Below are positions 22,030 to 34,362 of a stretch of 64,000 bases of DNA, one piece after another (positions within the stretch are counted from its first letter, which is position 1; the number at the start of each line of letters is the position of its first letter). Source of the stretch: Tricholoma matsutake (taxonomy: Eukaryota; Basidiomycota; Agaricomycetes; Agaricales; Tricholomataceae); NCBI GenBank assembly GCA_026075535.2, contig AP026538.1, forward strand, positions 1,860,001 to 1,924,000, in the 5' to 3' direction. Under the pieces are notes generated by a model, which was given only the letters and a program-made list of their open reading frames with translations, was not told the origin of the DNA and made no database searches. The translations under genes and the position numbers were made by a program.

Positions 22030-25000
22030 ATCATACGCCCTCACTGCCTGTCCATAACCGCTTTGAAGTCTTGTCAGTTGAATCCCCGGAGAATGAATCC
22101 ATTTCTGTGACTGCTCCCCTCTCTGACCCTTCGAAGTTGGCTAAAGACATACCTGCTCTCCCCATCTCTCCTTCTACTCCACGTCCCAAAATTAAATCAT
22201 GGGAGCGTAAACTACCACACAAGTATATTGTGGCATCCACTCCCTCTGCACATTCCTTGAACCTAGCCATCGAACTGCAGATGACCGACACTGGACAGAT
22301 ACTTGGTGTCTCTGCACTCCTGGACTCTGGTGTGACTGGTCTCTTCATCAATTCCCATCTGGTACAACAACATCGCCTAAATACTCGCTCACTCTCACAT
22401 CTGATACCTGTATATAACGTGGATGGATCCCCAAATGAAGCTGGTGCCATCCGAGAGGTTGCAGACCTGGTTCTCCATTACAAAGATCATAGTGAGCGTG
22501 CCCTTTTTGCTGTCACTCAATTAGGAAAGCAAAAGGTGATTTTGGGATATCCATGGCTTCGAGACCATAACCCAGAGGTCAACTGGCGTACTGGGGAGGT
22601 TACCATGAGCCAATGTCCATCCCACTGTCGGACGTGTTTCACAGAAGCCAGGCAAGAATGTCGTGGACAGAAGGTGGCGATACGATGTACTCAGAAGTGT
22701 CATGCTGGACCCCTGCCTATACCTGAAGTGGAATTGGAAGGGGTTCCTGATCTAATGCAGGACTCGGATGATGATGATGAGGACCCAGAGGAAGTGGAGG
22801 AGGGTGATCGGATCTTCTACACTGCGATTCGCTCATCGCATGAGGTGTGTGCCACATCGAACATATCCCAATGCCTCGCCGAGGCCTTCCACAAAAACAA
22901 TGCTGCTAAATCCTCTACTAACTCCTTACTCCCTCATCTCCATGAGTTTGAAGACGTGTTCTCCAAGGAGTCATTTGACTCTCTTCCTATGCGCAAGCCA
23001 TGGGATCGTGCGATCGAACTCACCCCCAGCGCAACCCCTTCATCCTGCAAGGTCTATCCTCTCTCTCTGGAAGAACAACGGCAGCTTGACCAGTTCATCG
23101 ATGAGCACCTGGCCTCTGGATGTATTCGACCATTGAAGTCACCCATGGCCTCTCCCTTTTTCTTTGTCAAGAAGAAGGATGGCTCACTTTGACCGGTTCA
23201 AGACTACAGAAGGCTCAACAACATCATGGTCAAAAATCACTACCCACTACCCCTCATCTCCGAACTCATAAACCAGCTCCATGGAGCCTGATACTTCACC
23301 AAGCTCGATGTCCATTGGGGCTATAATAATGTGAGGATAAAGGAGGGAGATGAGTGGAAGGCAGCCTTTCATACCAACCATGGTCTTTTTGAACTGCTTG
23401 TCATGTTCTTTGGCCTTACTAATAGCCCTGCCACCTTTCAGACCATGATGAATGACATCTTCCATGACCTCATCCTCCAAGGCATTGTCTGCATCTATCT
23501 CGACAACATCCTCATCTTCACTCGCACAGTTGAAGAGCACCGTTGCATCACACGCCTCGTCCTAGAGCGACTTCGACGGTACAAACTCTACCTTCGTCAG
23601 AACAAATGCGAGTTTGAAAAGACCAAGATCGAGTACCTCGGCCTGATTATCTCGGAGGGTCAAGTGGAGATGGATCCTATCAAGGTAAATGGGGTCACAG
23701 CTTGGCCGACGCCCACGAACAAGAAGGAGGTGCAGTCTTTCCTGGGCTTCATCAATTTCTATCAGTGTTTTATCAAGGATTTCTTGCATCATGCACGACC
23801 ACTGTTTGACTTGACAGGAAAGGAGGCATGGAGGTGGGATAATGCACAACAGGAGGCGTTCGAAAAGCTTAAGGAGATGGTCACTTCTGCTCCGATCCTT
23901 ACCTTTGCTGATGATTCGCGTCCTTTTTGTGTAGAAGCTGACAGTTCTGACTTTGCAACGGGTGCCGTGTTGTCTCAGCAGTCTCCGGAGGACCAGAAGT
24001 GGCATCCTGTTGCGTTCTACTCCAAAAGCCTTAGTGCTGTAGAGTGAAACTATGAGATCCATGACAAGGAGATGTTGGCGATAATGCATGCGCTTGAGGA
24101 GTGGTGACACTTCCTCGAGGGTGCCCAACACAAGGTGGAAATTTGGACGGATCACAAGAATCTCGAGTACTTCATGACAGCCAAGAAATTGAACCGTTGT
24201 CAAGCTCATTGGTCCCTGTATCTATCTAGATTCGACTTCTCCTTGCACCACTGTCCGGGTCACAGCATGGGGAAGACTGATGCCCTATCCCGATGTGCAG
24301 ACCATGGGGATGGCAGCGGTGACAACCAAAACATTGTGCTGTTGCAGCCAGACCTGTTCACCATTCGGGCACTGGAAGGCATCGCACCCCAGGGCGAGGA
24401 GCGGGACATCCTACATGACATTTGTTGCACAAACTGTAGTGGTTTACATGAGGATGTTGTCGCCCAAGCTGTTAAAGAACTGAGGAAGGGATCGACCCTT
24501 TCCTTACGTGCGGCAGAGTGGGCTGAAAAGGAGGACTTGTTGTATTTCAGGGATTGCATCTATGTTCCCAATGACCCAGACCTTCACTGGCGCATCATAT
24601 CCCAACACCATGACTCACAGATTGCTGGCCACCCCGGATGCTGGAAGACCTTGGAGCTCACCTCACAGAACTATTGGTGGCCACAAATGTCACAGCTTAT
24701 TGGTCAGTATTGTCGCACTTGTGACCTTTGCTTACACACCAAGGTTCCTCGTCGCAAGCCTATTGGTGAGCTACACCCTCTTCCTGTTCCAGAGAGTCAT
24801 TGGGATGTCGTCAGCATCGACTTTGTGGTGGAATTACCAGAGTCAAACGGGTTTGATGCGGTGATGTGCACAGTTGACTCAGTGGGAAAACGTGCTCACT
24901 TCATTCCCACTCACACCACTGTCAGTGCCCTAGGTGCCGCTTGACTCTACCTCCACCATGTGTGGAAATTACATGGACTTCCTGGTGCCTTCCTCTCGGA

Positions 25001-25928
25001 TTGTGGCCCTCAGTTCATGGCAGAGTTCACTCGTGAGCTGTACCGACTCCTGGGGATCAAACTCCTCACTTCAACCGCTTATCACCCACAAACTGATGGC
25101 CAGATGGAGCGAGTCAACCAGGAACTGGAGCAGTACATCTGCCTCTTTGTCAATGAACGCCAGGACAATTAGGATGATCTCCTTCCTTTGGCCGAGTTCA
25201 GATACAACAACCATGTCCATGCTTCCACCCAACAGACTCCTTTCCTCTTAGACACTGGACGACATCCATGCATGGGATTTGAACCTCGCCAAACTCCCTC
25301 CCACATCAAGACGGTGAATGAGTTCACAGAACGCATGAGGGATAGCTTGGAGGAGGCAAAAGCAGCCTTAGCAAAGGCGAAGGATGACATGGCACAATTT
25401 TACAACCAACGCCACTCCCCAACCCCTCAGTACAAGGTTGGTGATTGAGTTTATCTTGACTCCAGTGATGTCTCCACTACACATCCATCCAAGAAACTCA
25501 CTCATCGCTTCTTGGGACCTTTCCCCATTGTCAAGTGCGTTGGAATGCATGCCTATCGTCTACGCCTCCCAGCCTCCATGTCCAGACTCCATCCCGTCTT
25601 CCATGTCGTCAAATTGCTTCCAGCTCCCCCAGATCCATTCCCGGGATGCCATTCACACCCACCACCACCACCTACAGTGATCGAGGGAGAACCCCAATAT
25701 GAAGTCGAGTCAATCTTGGACAGCCGTTTGCATCAAGGAAAACTCCAGTATTTGGTACATTGGAAGGGTTATGGGTATGAGGAGAACTCATGGGTCGAAG
25801 AGTCTGATGTAAATGCCCCTCGGTTAATCAAGGAATTCCACCGACGGCACACTGCTGCACCGCGTCGCATTCAAGTTGCGGACTTTGGTCGTATGCGATT
25901 TCGAATGCATCGGGGTGATGCATCTTAG
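22026..25928 (+). pseudogene. Gypsy-2 pol (protease-RT-RNase H-integrase-chromodomain), decayed
   Basis: One frame runs from about 22026 to 25928. The protease motif LLDSGVTGLFIN is near 22320. RT begins near 23000 (RPWDRAIEL is KPWDRAIEL here), and its catalytic box is YLDN at about 23497 instead of YLDD. RNase H follows to about 24300. The integrase zinc finger is near 24590-24740, with catalytic D in SIDFVVELP, D in LSDCGPQF and E in QMERVNQELE. The chromodomain is near 25680-25850 (YEVESILDSR, LVHWKGYGYEENSW). Stops at 23190, 23289, 24045, 24105, 24942 and 25446 are TGA at Arg sites; 25170 is TAG at a Trp site. Confidence 0.92.
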
Positions 25929-25939
25929 AGAGGGGGTGA
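25927..25939 (+). promoter_or_regulatory. Gypsy-2 polypurine tract
   Basis: AGAGAGGGGGTGA lies directly before the 3' LTR, the expected plus-strand primer. Confidence 0.8.
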
Positions 25940-26304
25940 TGTAAGGGGACTAGGGGGGTGCCCTGTGTGTTTTTCATATTTTTTATGTTCATCCTATATT
26001 TTCCCCGCCTCATTTCCTTCTATTCTTCATTTTCTATGATTTTTCCGGATTTTATTACTAATTTTCCCTTGCTATCATGTTTGTACATGTTGACACTTTT
26101 ATATTTAGAGGCGGAGTACCCCTTCCAACACATACCCCTTGGTATGATGTCATTTGGTGGCCTTGATCCGCCTATCTCCACCTTTTTCTATTTTTAGGTT
26201 ATATTTGATTTTTGTCGTCTTCACATATACTGGGCATCAGCAAGGGGATCCTTAGAGTTTTCTCTTCGGATTTCCCTTTGCTAGAGGCTTAGGTTGCCCT
26301 TATA
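25940..26304 (+). repeat. 3' LTR of Gypsy-2 (365 bp)
   Basis: It is near-identical to the 5' LTR apart from the 61-bp length difference and a few transitions, several at CpG (for example TCCGACACA to TCCAACACA). Confidence 0.93.
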
Positions 26305-26559
26305 AGTGGTAATTCCCAAGGCTTGTTGACATCACATTTCAGATTGCTAGTATACAGGTGATTCTGGACCTTGGACCACAACTGTGGTTGGAAGCCATGG
26401 TAAAATGACTTTGCTTGTTCAATCAGTGAAGTGTAGCCTTTGCTGATAAGGAAGTTCAAGATGGTATAGAAATCGTGATAGTAAGTAGTTAGATCCTCCA
26501 TGCCAATGTGCACTTGTTCACCAAGTAGGCAATCTAAATTGTTCAGCATCCATCGTATC
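26305..26559 (-). pseudogene. X gag, middle part
   Basis: It reads MLNNLDCLLGEQVHIGMEDL and SFYHGFQPQLWSKVQNHLY, matching the gag of the X lineage (a GFQPELW-type motif). It is isolated between Gypsy-2 on its C-terminal side and Gypsy-3 on its N-terminal side. The frame is continuous with both neighbouring gag parts after removal of the insertions. Confidence 0.8.
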
Positions 26560-26968
26560 TGTTAGGGCGACACCCACTATCTGCTAGCTAAAACCATGCG
26601 GGTTCTCTCTACAAGAAGGGGTCAGGATCCATGTGTGTGATTGGGGAACTGATGGTTTTGATGTGAGGGGTCATTAATAGGTGAGTTTGTTGAGATAGGC
26701 TGTTCACACAAGCATAGGTGGAATACCTAAGAGAACACAACTAGGGTCCCCTAGGCATATATTTAGGGTTTATATACTATGTTACATATATTGTACATTG
26801 TTGTTACCAACACATTCATATGTGTGCATACATATTGATGTGTGCAAAATAAAATTCTCATGCTATCAAAGTGTAGCATCATTTGGCGTCATTTGGCATA
26901 ATGTAGCATAATTTGACATAATAAAATAAAAATAAAATTTTATTAGGTAATGGGGTGGTTTCCTAACA
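26560..26968 (-). repeat. 3' LTR of Gypsy-3 (409 bp)
   Basis: On the + strand it starts TGTTAGGGCGACACCC and ends GGTTTCCTAACA. It pairs with 36414-36825. The differences are mostly transitions at CpG, with the two copies losing different CpGs. Confidence 0.92.
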
Positions 26969-26979
26969 TTACCCCCCCT

Positions 26980-28812
26980 TTATGCCTCGACTTCCAGGTG
27001 AGAAAATATTGCATCTGTCCCCTCTGTGAAATTTTGGTAAGGCTGGAATCTCATCCCCTCATACACCATTCTCGCAATGCGATGTGGAGCATTTGGATTA
27101 CGTTTAAAGAATTGGGCAATCATGTTGCATGCTCGTTTACAATTCTCTTCAGGCTCACATGAATTATTTTTGTTGATATAGTTTTTCCACTTTATTAAGA
27201 ACTCCAATTTGTTCCATTGAAGACGTGAGTCTAGAATTTCTTCAACTACATATTCTGGAGCACCTTCTACTATTATCGGAGGTTGCAGAGTAGTTTATTG
27301 GCCAGGAATAGTGGGTGGGCAGTAAGGGCATAGGCAGGATACATTAATCTTGGGATCAATCTTGAATGATCAGGGTAATTTTAGCACTACCACATTAGGC
27401 GAGATTACTTTAGAGATCGCATATGGGCCAATTCGTTTCTCCGTAAGTTTCCTCGAAGGTTGTGGAATATTCAGGTCCTTGGTACTTAGCCACACCAAGT
27501 CACCAACTTTGTACTCTGGAGTGCATGCTTGAGTATGATCCACATGTCGCATCATGTCATCACATGCTTTCTTCAATGCTGCCTCTGCTTCCTCTTGTAC
27601 CTTTTGCACCTTAGATACAAAGTCTTCTACCAACTGTACTTTGACCTCCCTTCTGGGTTCTACTCCCAAGCAAGGATGATATCTATAATTCACAAAAAAG
27701 GGTGACATACGAGTAGCCAAATGGAATTTGTTATTGTGGGAAAATTCAGAGATTGCCAGCCATTCAGGCCAGTCAGTTTGTCAGTAGTTGACAAACATAT
27801 GTAGGTACTGCTCCAACTCCTGGTTCATTCTCTCTGTCTGCCCATCAGTCTGTGGGTGATATGCCATAGATAGTTTAGTTTGAATTCCCAATATGTTGTT
27901 CAGTTCTCGTATAAACATGGAAGCAAATTGTGGTCCATGATCAGAGATAACAGTATCAGGTAACCCATGTAGCCGCCATACCTGATTTAGATAGAGGTGT
28001 GCCAAGCCTAATGATGAGGTTTCTGTAGTAGTAGGAATAATATGGACCTCCTTTGTGAAGCGGTCGCATACTACAAATATTGCATCATATCCTTGAGCCT
28101 CAGGTAATCCGGTAATAAAATCCACAGATATATCTTGCCATGGTGCTTTAGGTATAGGGTTCAGCATTAATTTTCCTGCAGGTTTTTCTGGACATTTCTT
28201 CCCCCTCATGCATGTATCACATCCATCCACATACCCCAACACATACTTCAAAATTCCAGGCCACCAATAATTTCTCATTACTAATTCCAACATCTTCCAT
28301 CTTCCTGGGTGTCCAGCAGTTGGTGTATTATGATGTAACCAGATGATCTCCCTTCGCAAATCCTGATCCTTTGTTACATACACTTTTCCTCGAAACAACA
28401 CCAACCCTTGTTCCTCAGCCCATTCATCTCCTTTAATATTACCTTTCTTCTCTCCCTTCAGAGCTTTCATGGCTTCCACTACTTCATCATCCATTTCCAA
28501 ACATTGTCAAATTTTAGACAACATTTCTGTTTCCGAGCTATCTATTAATAGATGCCCTTGATGCATAGAGCAAATGCGAAAGTATTCAGGTTTGAGCAAG
28601 GTAACATTCTTATTGTCCTCCTCCACCCCCCTTTTATGATCAATACATCTGGATAATGCATCTGCTTTCCTCATTAAGCTTCCCACTTTGTGGACCAAGT
28701 GAAAATTAAAACGCAATAGGAATAGTGCCCAATGCGCTTGCTGGCGATTAAGCTTTTTAGCAGACATGAAGGATTGCAGATTTTGATGAGCTGCTGCTCT
28801 CCCCACCTCCAC
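26980..28812 (-). pseudogene. Gypsy-3 RNase H remnant, integrase and chromodomain
   Basis: The RNase H remnant reads SFMSAKKLNRQQAHW and RKADALSRCIDH (about 28600-28790). The integrase zinc finger follows (LHHNTPTAGHPGRW, CDTCMRGK), then a DDE core with D in SVDFITGLP, D in VISDHGPQF and E in QTERMNQELE, all kept. The C-terminal part continues YKVGDLVWLSTKDL. A chromodomain near 26980-27270 reads FLIKWKNYINKNNSCEPEEN, with a Trp-to-Cys change at a conserved site. TGA stops interrupt at about 27779 and 27368. Confidence 0.87.
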
Positions 28813-28829
28813 ACTACTCCCTTTTGTGT

Positions 28830-29760
28830 AAGGTTATGTAAGGGTGCAGCAATTTTAGAAAAATTGTGCACAAAGTGACAATAATAATTTGCGAGTCCCA
28901 AGAAGGCTTGAACCTCCTTGACACAGGTGGGTGCAGGCCAATCTGTGATTGCCTGTACCTTGATCAGATCCATTTTGATCCCATCAGGGCCAATCGATAA
29001 TCCTAGGAACTCAATTTTGCTTGCCCCAAACACACACTTCTCTGGTTTCAAAAATAGATCATTCTCTGCTAACCTCCATAGCATCTCCTGCACTATCGCC
29101 TCATGATTTTCTTCATCCTCTGTGAATATCAGAATGTCGTCAATAAATATTATTACCACACCTTTGTCTATTATGTCCTTGAAAATGTCATTCATCATAT
29201 TTTGAAAGGTCGGGGGACTATTAGTCATCCTGAAAAACATGACAAGTGGCTTGAAGGATCCTCGACGCATGGCAAATGTGGCCTTCCACTCATCTCCTTT
29301 CTTTATTCATATATTAAATCCAATTTTGTAAAGACCTTGGCTTTTCCCACCTTGTCAATTATTTCTAAGATCAATGGCAGGGGGTTCGCATTCTTCACTG
29401 TCCACTCATTCAGATACCTATAATCTGTACACATCCTCTTCCTTTGGTCTTTCTTTGGCATGAAGAATATTGGTGACATCTGTGGTGATTTTGAAGGTCA
29501 TATGTATTCTTTGTGCAATTGCTCCTTCAGGAATGCATCCACTTCTTCTTGTTCCATTGGAGATAATGGGTATACCTTCGACTTCTTCAGCATGAACCCT
29601 GGCTTCATCTCAATTGCATGATCCCATGGCTTCTGCACCGGCACTCACTCAGACTCCTTCTTCTGGAACACTGACAGATATTCATGATACACTTTTGGCA
29701 CCCACTCCTCCACTGGCTTCTCCACCTTCACGATATTCTTGTCCCATGACTATCCTCCAC
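28830..29760 (-). pseudogene. Gypsy-3 reverse transcriptase and truncated RNase H
   Basis: The connector KPWDHAIEMKPGF is followed by RT with VFTKLDL, a small deletion before IKKGDEW, then FRMTNSPPTFQNMMND and an intact catalytic box FIDDILIF near 29140. PEKCVFGASKIEFLGL and the connection domain follow. The frame then runs into unrelated text where the RNase H N-terminal half should be. TGA stops occur at two Arg sites, before VPVQKP and PSKSP. Confidence 0.87.
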
Positions 29761-30038
29761 AAATTGCTCTAAAGGTTTGCTTCTGCTCTTCTTTCTCGAT
29801 CATGACTGGAACTTCCCCATTTGGCATTTCCTCATCCTCCACTTCCTCCATCATAACAGAATACTTCCTCAGATGTTCTTTCTCTCTCTTTTTCCTTTTT
29901 TCCTTCTTCATCTTCCTCCCATACACATTACATTCCTTAGGACAATGAGTCATTTGTACTTTCCCAGTTTTCCAATCAATTTTGGGATTATCCTATTATT
30001 AGATTGGCTTTCCCAAGATTGCACACTTTGAACATGGC

Positions 30039-30338
30039 TCACTCCTGATGCTCCTGATACTTTAGTACCATAGTCTCCTCCTCCTTGATAGTTCCCCCAC
30101 AATTGACTGTTTCGTCAATATTGTACACCATTATAGGTTGTGCCAGCTTGTGTGTCCTAATACCATTTCCAGTAATTAAGGACCGATTAATATATAATCC
30201 TGTAGCACCACTATCAACCAATGCTTCCACATTGATTGCTGCATGTGTGTCGACTGTCTTCAATCCCACAGTCAAGGTACTTTCAGGTTCTATTTGTGCA
30301 GAGCAAATAAAGAATTTAGGGGTTTTTGGAAATAGCAT
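30039..30338 (-). pseudogene. Gypsy-3 protease fragment
   Basis: EALVDSGATGLYINRSLI is the aspartic protease active-site region (DSG). Its N-terminal side is fused by deletion to the gag segment at 30405, in the same frame but with a short repeat-like junction. The text is collinear with other chromovirus proteases up to KYQEHQE. Confidence 0.75.
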
Positions 30339-30404
30339 GTGACAATTTCTTTGTCACATGATTGACAATGGTTGTACTCCTCTTCGTCACATGATTCAGA
30401 ACAG

Positions 30405-30842
30405 TTATTTGATTAATAGCCTCATTTCTCCAGAACTGTGCTTTCCTCTCCTGAATGTATGAGAGAGCAAACATAATCCTAGACTTGGCTGTACAAAACT
30501 CTGGCTCCCATGGATGTACAATACTATAGAGCTGATGAAGGATTTTGTATTCTCCATGGTACCGTCAAAGATTTGTGGGGATGCATACTTAGGTAAGCAC
30601 ACTTTTCCATTTCTGGATTTCTCCACCATCTCATCCTCCTGTGACATCCACTCCACCATCTCCTCCATCTCATCATCTCTTTCTACTGTTGTCTCTGGCT
30701 GTACTTCTGCTTGTCTGGGCTGTGATGCTGCCAACACTGACACTAATTGCGACATTTGCACCATAAGCGCATCAATTTTCGCCTCTAGCGCTGGTGTGGG
30801 AACAGGATTAGGGCCGGGATTAGAAGTTGAGGGTTCAGACAT
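30405..30842 (-). pseudogene. Gypsy-3 gag, N-terminal part
   Basis: It starts MSEPSTSNPGPNPVP with a probable coiled coil (LEAKIDALMVQMSQLVSVL), an acidic linker, and the capsid-like motif FDGTMENTKSFISSI typical of Tf1-like gag. The capsid C-terminus and zinc knuckle are absent, so the particle protein is truncated. Confidence 0.8.
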
Positions 30843-31296
30843 AATGGTAAAATCTGTGATGAATCACTTCTTTGACAAATTCAAGATTTGTTCTTCGAGA
30901 CCTCTCCAAATGTTTACAGGTCACATGATTGTTTGTCGATTGTTCATCAATGGTTTGTCATTTGTTGGGTGCCTAATTTGACACTTCAGATCAATAACCC
31001 TTCCAACAGTGCCTGATCTCAGGGATAATACTGAATTTGGCTTGTAACTAAAATAGTCATCTGAACAGAGTGATATAAATCATTACTAAACTAGATCCAA
31101 TCAGTTGTCTGGTTGCAGCTGTCCTAATGACGAGCGCTGCCTCTTGGTCACTGGCAGTCACAATGTAAGGTGAGGCCTGGCATTGGCTTATGAAAGAAAA
31201 GGTAGATTACATATATACAAGTACTTCCAGCTCATGCCGAAAGGATGAGTAATCGGATGTGGCATGGTGAAACAATGACATATGTGCAAGTAAGAG

Positions 31297-31504
31297 TTTT
31301 GGAAATCAGGCTGGGAAATGAACAGAGAAGAGATAATTCTCTTAGAGACAAGTGGGGGAAATGAGACAAGGAACCTATTATTATTTCTCCTATACTACGG
31401 CTGCATGTAACTGTGCTATAAATAGAACACATCAAAACAGCTGCTCTATTAATAATATCTGGCATCTGGCCTCAGACCACAGGCTTGGATTGCCTATCCC
31501 AACA
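31297..31504 (-). repeat. 3' LTR of Copia-1 (208 bp)
   Basis: On the minus strand it starts TGTTGGGATAGG and ends TTTCCAAAA. It differs from the 5' LTR at roughly eight transitions and a 2-bp indel. Confidence 0.9.
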
Positions 31505-31815
31505 CTTCCCTTCAAGCCAAGCATGGTTTGAGTTATGTATTAGGAATGGTTAACTGGATTATCTTTCAGGTGCGTTAAAACCTCTGTGTGGTGGAAAACC
31601 CTGTGGGTAAAAACTAACTCACATGTGAGGAAAGCTACTGAGTTACTTAATCAACTTTATTCCCATCTCCACCCTATGTTGCATAAATTTGGGCCTCAGT
31701 AGTGCCTTTGTTAATGTGTCTGCTGTTTGTTCCAGGTCACAACAATTTTGAATATCGAGTATTTTATTGGTTACGAGATCTCAGACCCAATGATGATGTA
31801 AGGTGATGTGTTTGA

Positions 31816-33245
31816 TCACTGATGGAATTGTGGGTTGTGTGTTAATATGACAGAACCATCATTGTCGCCTTTAATAATAGTTGGATAATTTTGAGGAAAT
31901 CTGAGTTCACCATACAAATTTCTGAGCCATGTTGCTTCATGTCCAGCCTCTGAGAGAGCTACATATTCTGCTTCCATTGAGGATAGTGCGATCACAGTTT
32001 GCTTCTTTGATTTCCATGTGATCGCTCCCCCTGATCCTAGAAAGACATAGCCAGTAGTAGATTTATGGTTGTCAGCATTTGTGAAAGCAGCATCAGCATA
32101 ACCATGGAAGAGGTCATTGGTATTAGTTTCATCGGGGGTTTTTCTATAAGTTATCCCCAGAGTTTTTGTACCTGCTAGGTACCTGAGTATCCGCTTTATT
32201 GCACCATGGTGTTGAAGACCTGGGTTAGCAGTGTAAGTGGCTAGTTTGTTGACTGCAACAGTCTTGTGGAATTTGAGATGAATTGTAAACATTCCAGCAA
32301 TCTAGCATATGAATTGCTACGATTTAATTCATTGTTGTCCAGATTTGGTGCAAATTTAATATTTGGGTCCATAGGCATGGTGACAGGGTTCGCATCCAGC
32401 ATCTCTTCTTTGCGAAGAAGGTTCTCAATATATTTTTGTTGAGAAATGGAAATAGAATCATCGGTACACATTACTTCAATGCTGACAATCTTGTGTGGTT
32501 TCCCTAGATCCATAACTTCCCATTCTGAGCTTAGCGCATTCTTCATGTGATCCATCATTTGATCCGATGATGTGAATAGAAGGGCTAGAATACCATAGTC
32601 ACCACCATCTCGTCAAATATATGCACATGGATCCAATGTCAAGCATTGATAATCATGATTCTTGAGTTTCCCATCAAGTTCATTGTTCCATTCACGTCCA
32701 GCTTGCTTTAATCCATATAATGGTTTGACCAGCTTACAAACTCGGCCCGTTCCATCTTCATATCCTTCAGGTTGCTGCATGTAGATAGTTTCATGTAATG
32801 TGCCATTGAGATATGCACCTTTGACATCCATTTGTTGCAATTTAAGGTTTTGCATCAGTACTAAAGCCAGAATTGTGCGCAGAGTGTCCATTCTAACCAC
32901 AGGTGAAAATGTTTCCATATAATTGTACCCTGGATGCTGCATGCATCCTTTGGCCACGAGTCTTGCTCTGTACCTGATTACTTTTCCTTGTTTGTCACGC
33001 TTCTTGATGAATACCCATTTATTAGCAATTGGGATTGCATCAGGCAGTTTTTCAACAAATTCCCAAGTCCCCTTCTCTTTTAGTAAGTCGAGTTCGGCTT
33101 GTATGGCATTTTTCCATTCTGGCCAATCGGGGGAATTCTTGGCATCCTTGAGGCTTGTCATCTCATCTCCAGCAATTATTGCATAAACTTCTTCCATTGT
33201 AAGAAAGTTGTCTAGGAGAAGTTGGTGTGCCAGTGGAACCTTCAT
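31816..33245 (-). pseudogene. Copia-1 reverse transcriptase and RNase H
   Basis: RT shows WKNAIQAELDLLKEKGTWEF, VARLVAKG-type text (YRARLVAKGCMQ), FSPVVRMDTLR, QMDVKGAYLNG and LVKPLYGLKQAGREWN. The expected YVDD box is missing: the text jumps from YGILA to LLFTSSDQ, a short in-frame deletion. A TGA at an Arg site lies near 32613. RNase H (YADAAFTNADNHKSTTGYVF, ALSSMEAEYVALSEAG) is recognisable at 31816-32250 in another frame. Confidence 0.88.
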
Positions 33246-34308
33246 GAATCATTGTAAGGGAGCTATAGCTACCTGTACATTTGTACAGGTGCTTACAATA
33301 AATTTCGTAGCTCAAATTCATGTAAAATGTTTTGAGTAGTAGTTTTGCTGCTATCGAATAGCGCCTCTGAAGCTCCATCCCATCCTTTTCTTCTACTGAA
33401 TAAGGATCTTGAAGGTTTTTATAATTGATACAAATTCCACGAGTCTTCCATGGAGCATTTATGTCTATATCATCCTCCAATAAATTTCTTTTATGCTTTT
33501 TGCTGCCAGGATCAAAAGTCAGAGTTATATCATCTGAGCCTGTTACACCCATAGGCAGTGTGTCCCCCACAGACTCCCCCTCGCATTGACTATCGGGTGT
33601 GATGTTGATGCCCTCGGGGATTGGAGTCAATTCTGGAAGTGTCATCTGCTTGAAATGTCTTGAGATGAGGACGTTGCGCATTTTGGCATTATAATATTTT
33701 ATGGCCCCAGCACCATCTTCAAAACTGATGTAAACATGCTGTTTGGATTTTGGCTGCATTTTTTGATCCACATTTTGTCCCTGTAATAAAATCCATACAG
33801 GTGCACCAAAGTCATGTAAATGAGAGACATTTGGTCTTTTATTATACCAGCCTTCATATGGTGTAGATCTCAGCAAATGTTTGGTGAATGATCGATTCCA
33901 GAGATAAGTGGTGTGCAGGACCGCATATTCCCAGAGAAATTTGGGAAGGTCATTGGCAATTATAATTGCTTGAGAGAATTCAACCAGTGTACGGTTCATC
34001 CATTTGGCAATACCATTCTGTGAAGGTGAATACGGTGCAGTGTAACAAATTTCCATACCGTGTTCCTTGCACCAACTTTCCAACTTCTTGTTTATGAATT
34101 CTTTCCCATTGTCAATTTGAATACCCTTTGGATTCCTCCCTTGAGTCTTCAAATGTGCTAAATAATTTATTACCACTTGTGTTGCATCATATTTCTGCTT
34201 GATGCATTTGACGGTTGCGAATCTCTTGGCATCATCCACAAATAACAAGTAGTATTGTTTGCTGTTGATCAATCGGATTGCATACTTTCCCCATAAGTCA
34301 ATATGCAT
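33163..34308 (-). pseudogene. Copia-1 integrase
   Basis: The catalytic core has D in MHIDLWGKY, D in GIQIDNGKEF and then GIAKWMNRTLVE. In this family that last site reads GIAERMNRT, so the catalytic Glu is Lys (GAA to AAA after C) and Arg is Trp (CGG to TGG). FVDDAKRFATVKC and the C-terminal GKR-like region follow. The frame changes near 33240 into RT. Confidence 0.87.
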
Positions 34309-34362
34309 TAGTTCACTGGGTTTGGTATTTCTGATTGATGATTTTGGGAATGGTTTGATGTG

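Larger units (their letters stand above)
20318..26304 (+). mobile_element. Full-length Ty3/gypsy chromovirus Gypsy-2 (5987 bp)
   Basis: LTRs lie at 20318-20743 and 25940-26304. Flanking duplications AGTGG at 20313-20317 and 26305-26309 are identical. The order is LTR, self-complementary primer site, gag, pol with chromodomain, polypurine tract, LTR. It is inserted antisense in X gag. Pol has six premature TGA stops and one TAG. Confidence 0.96.
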
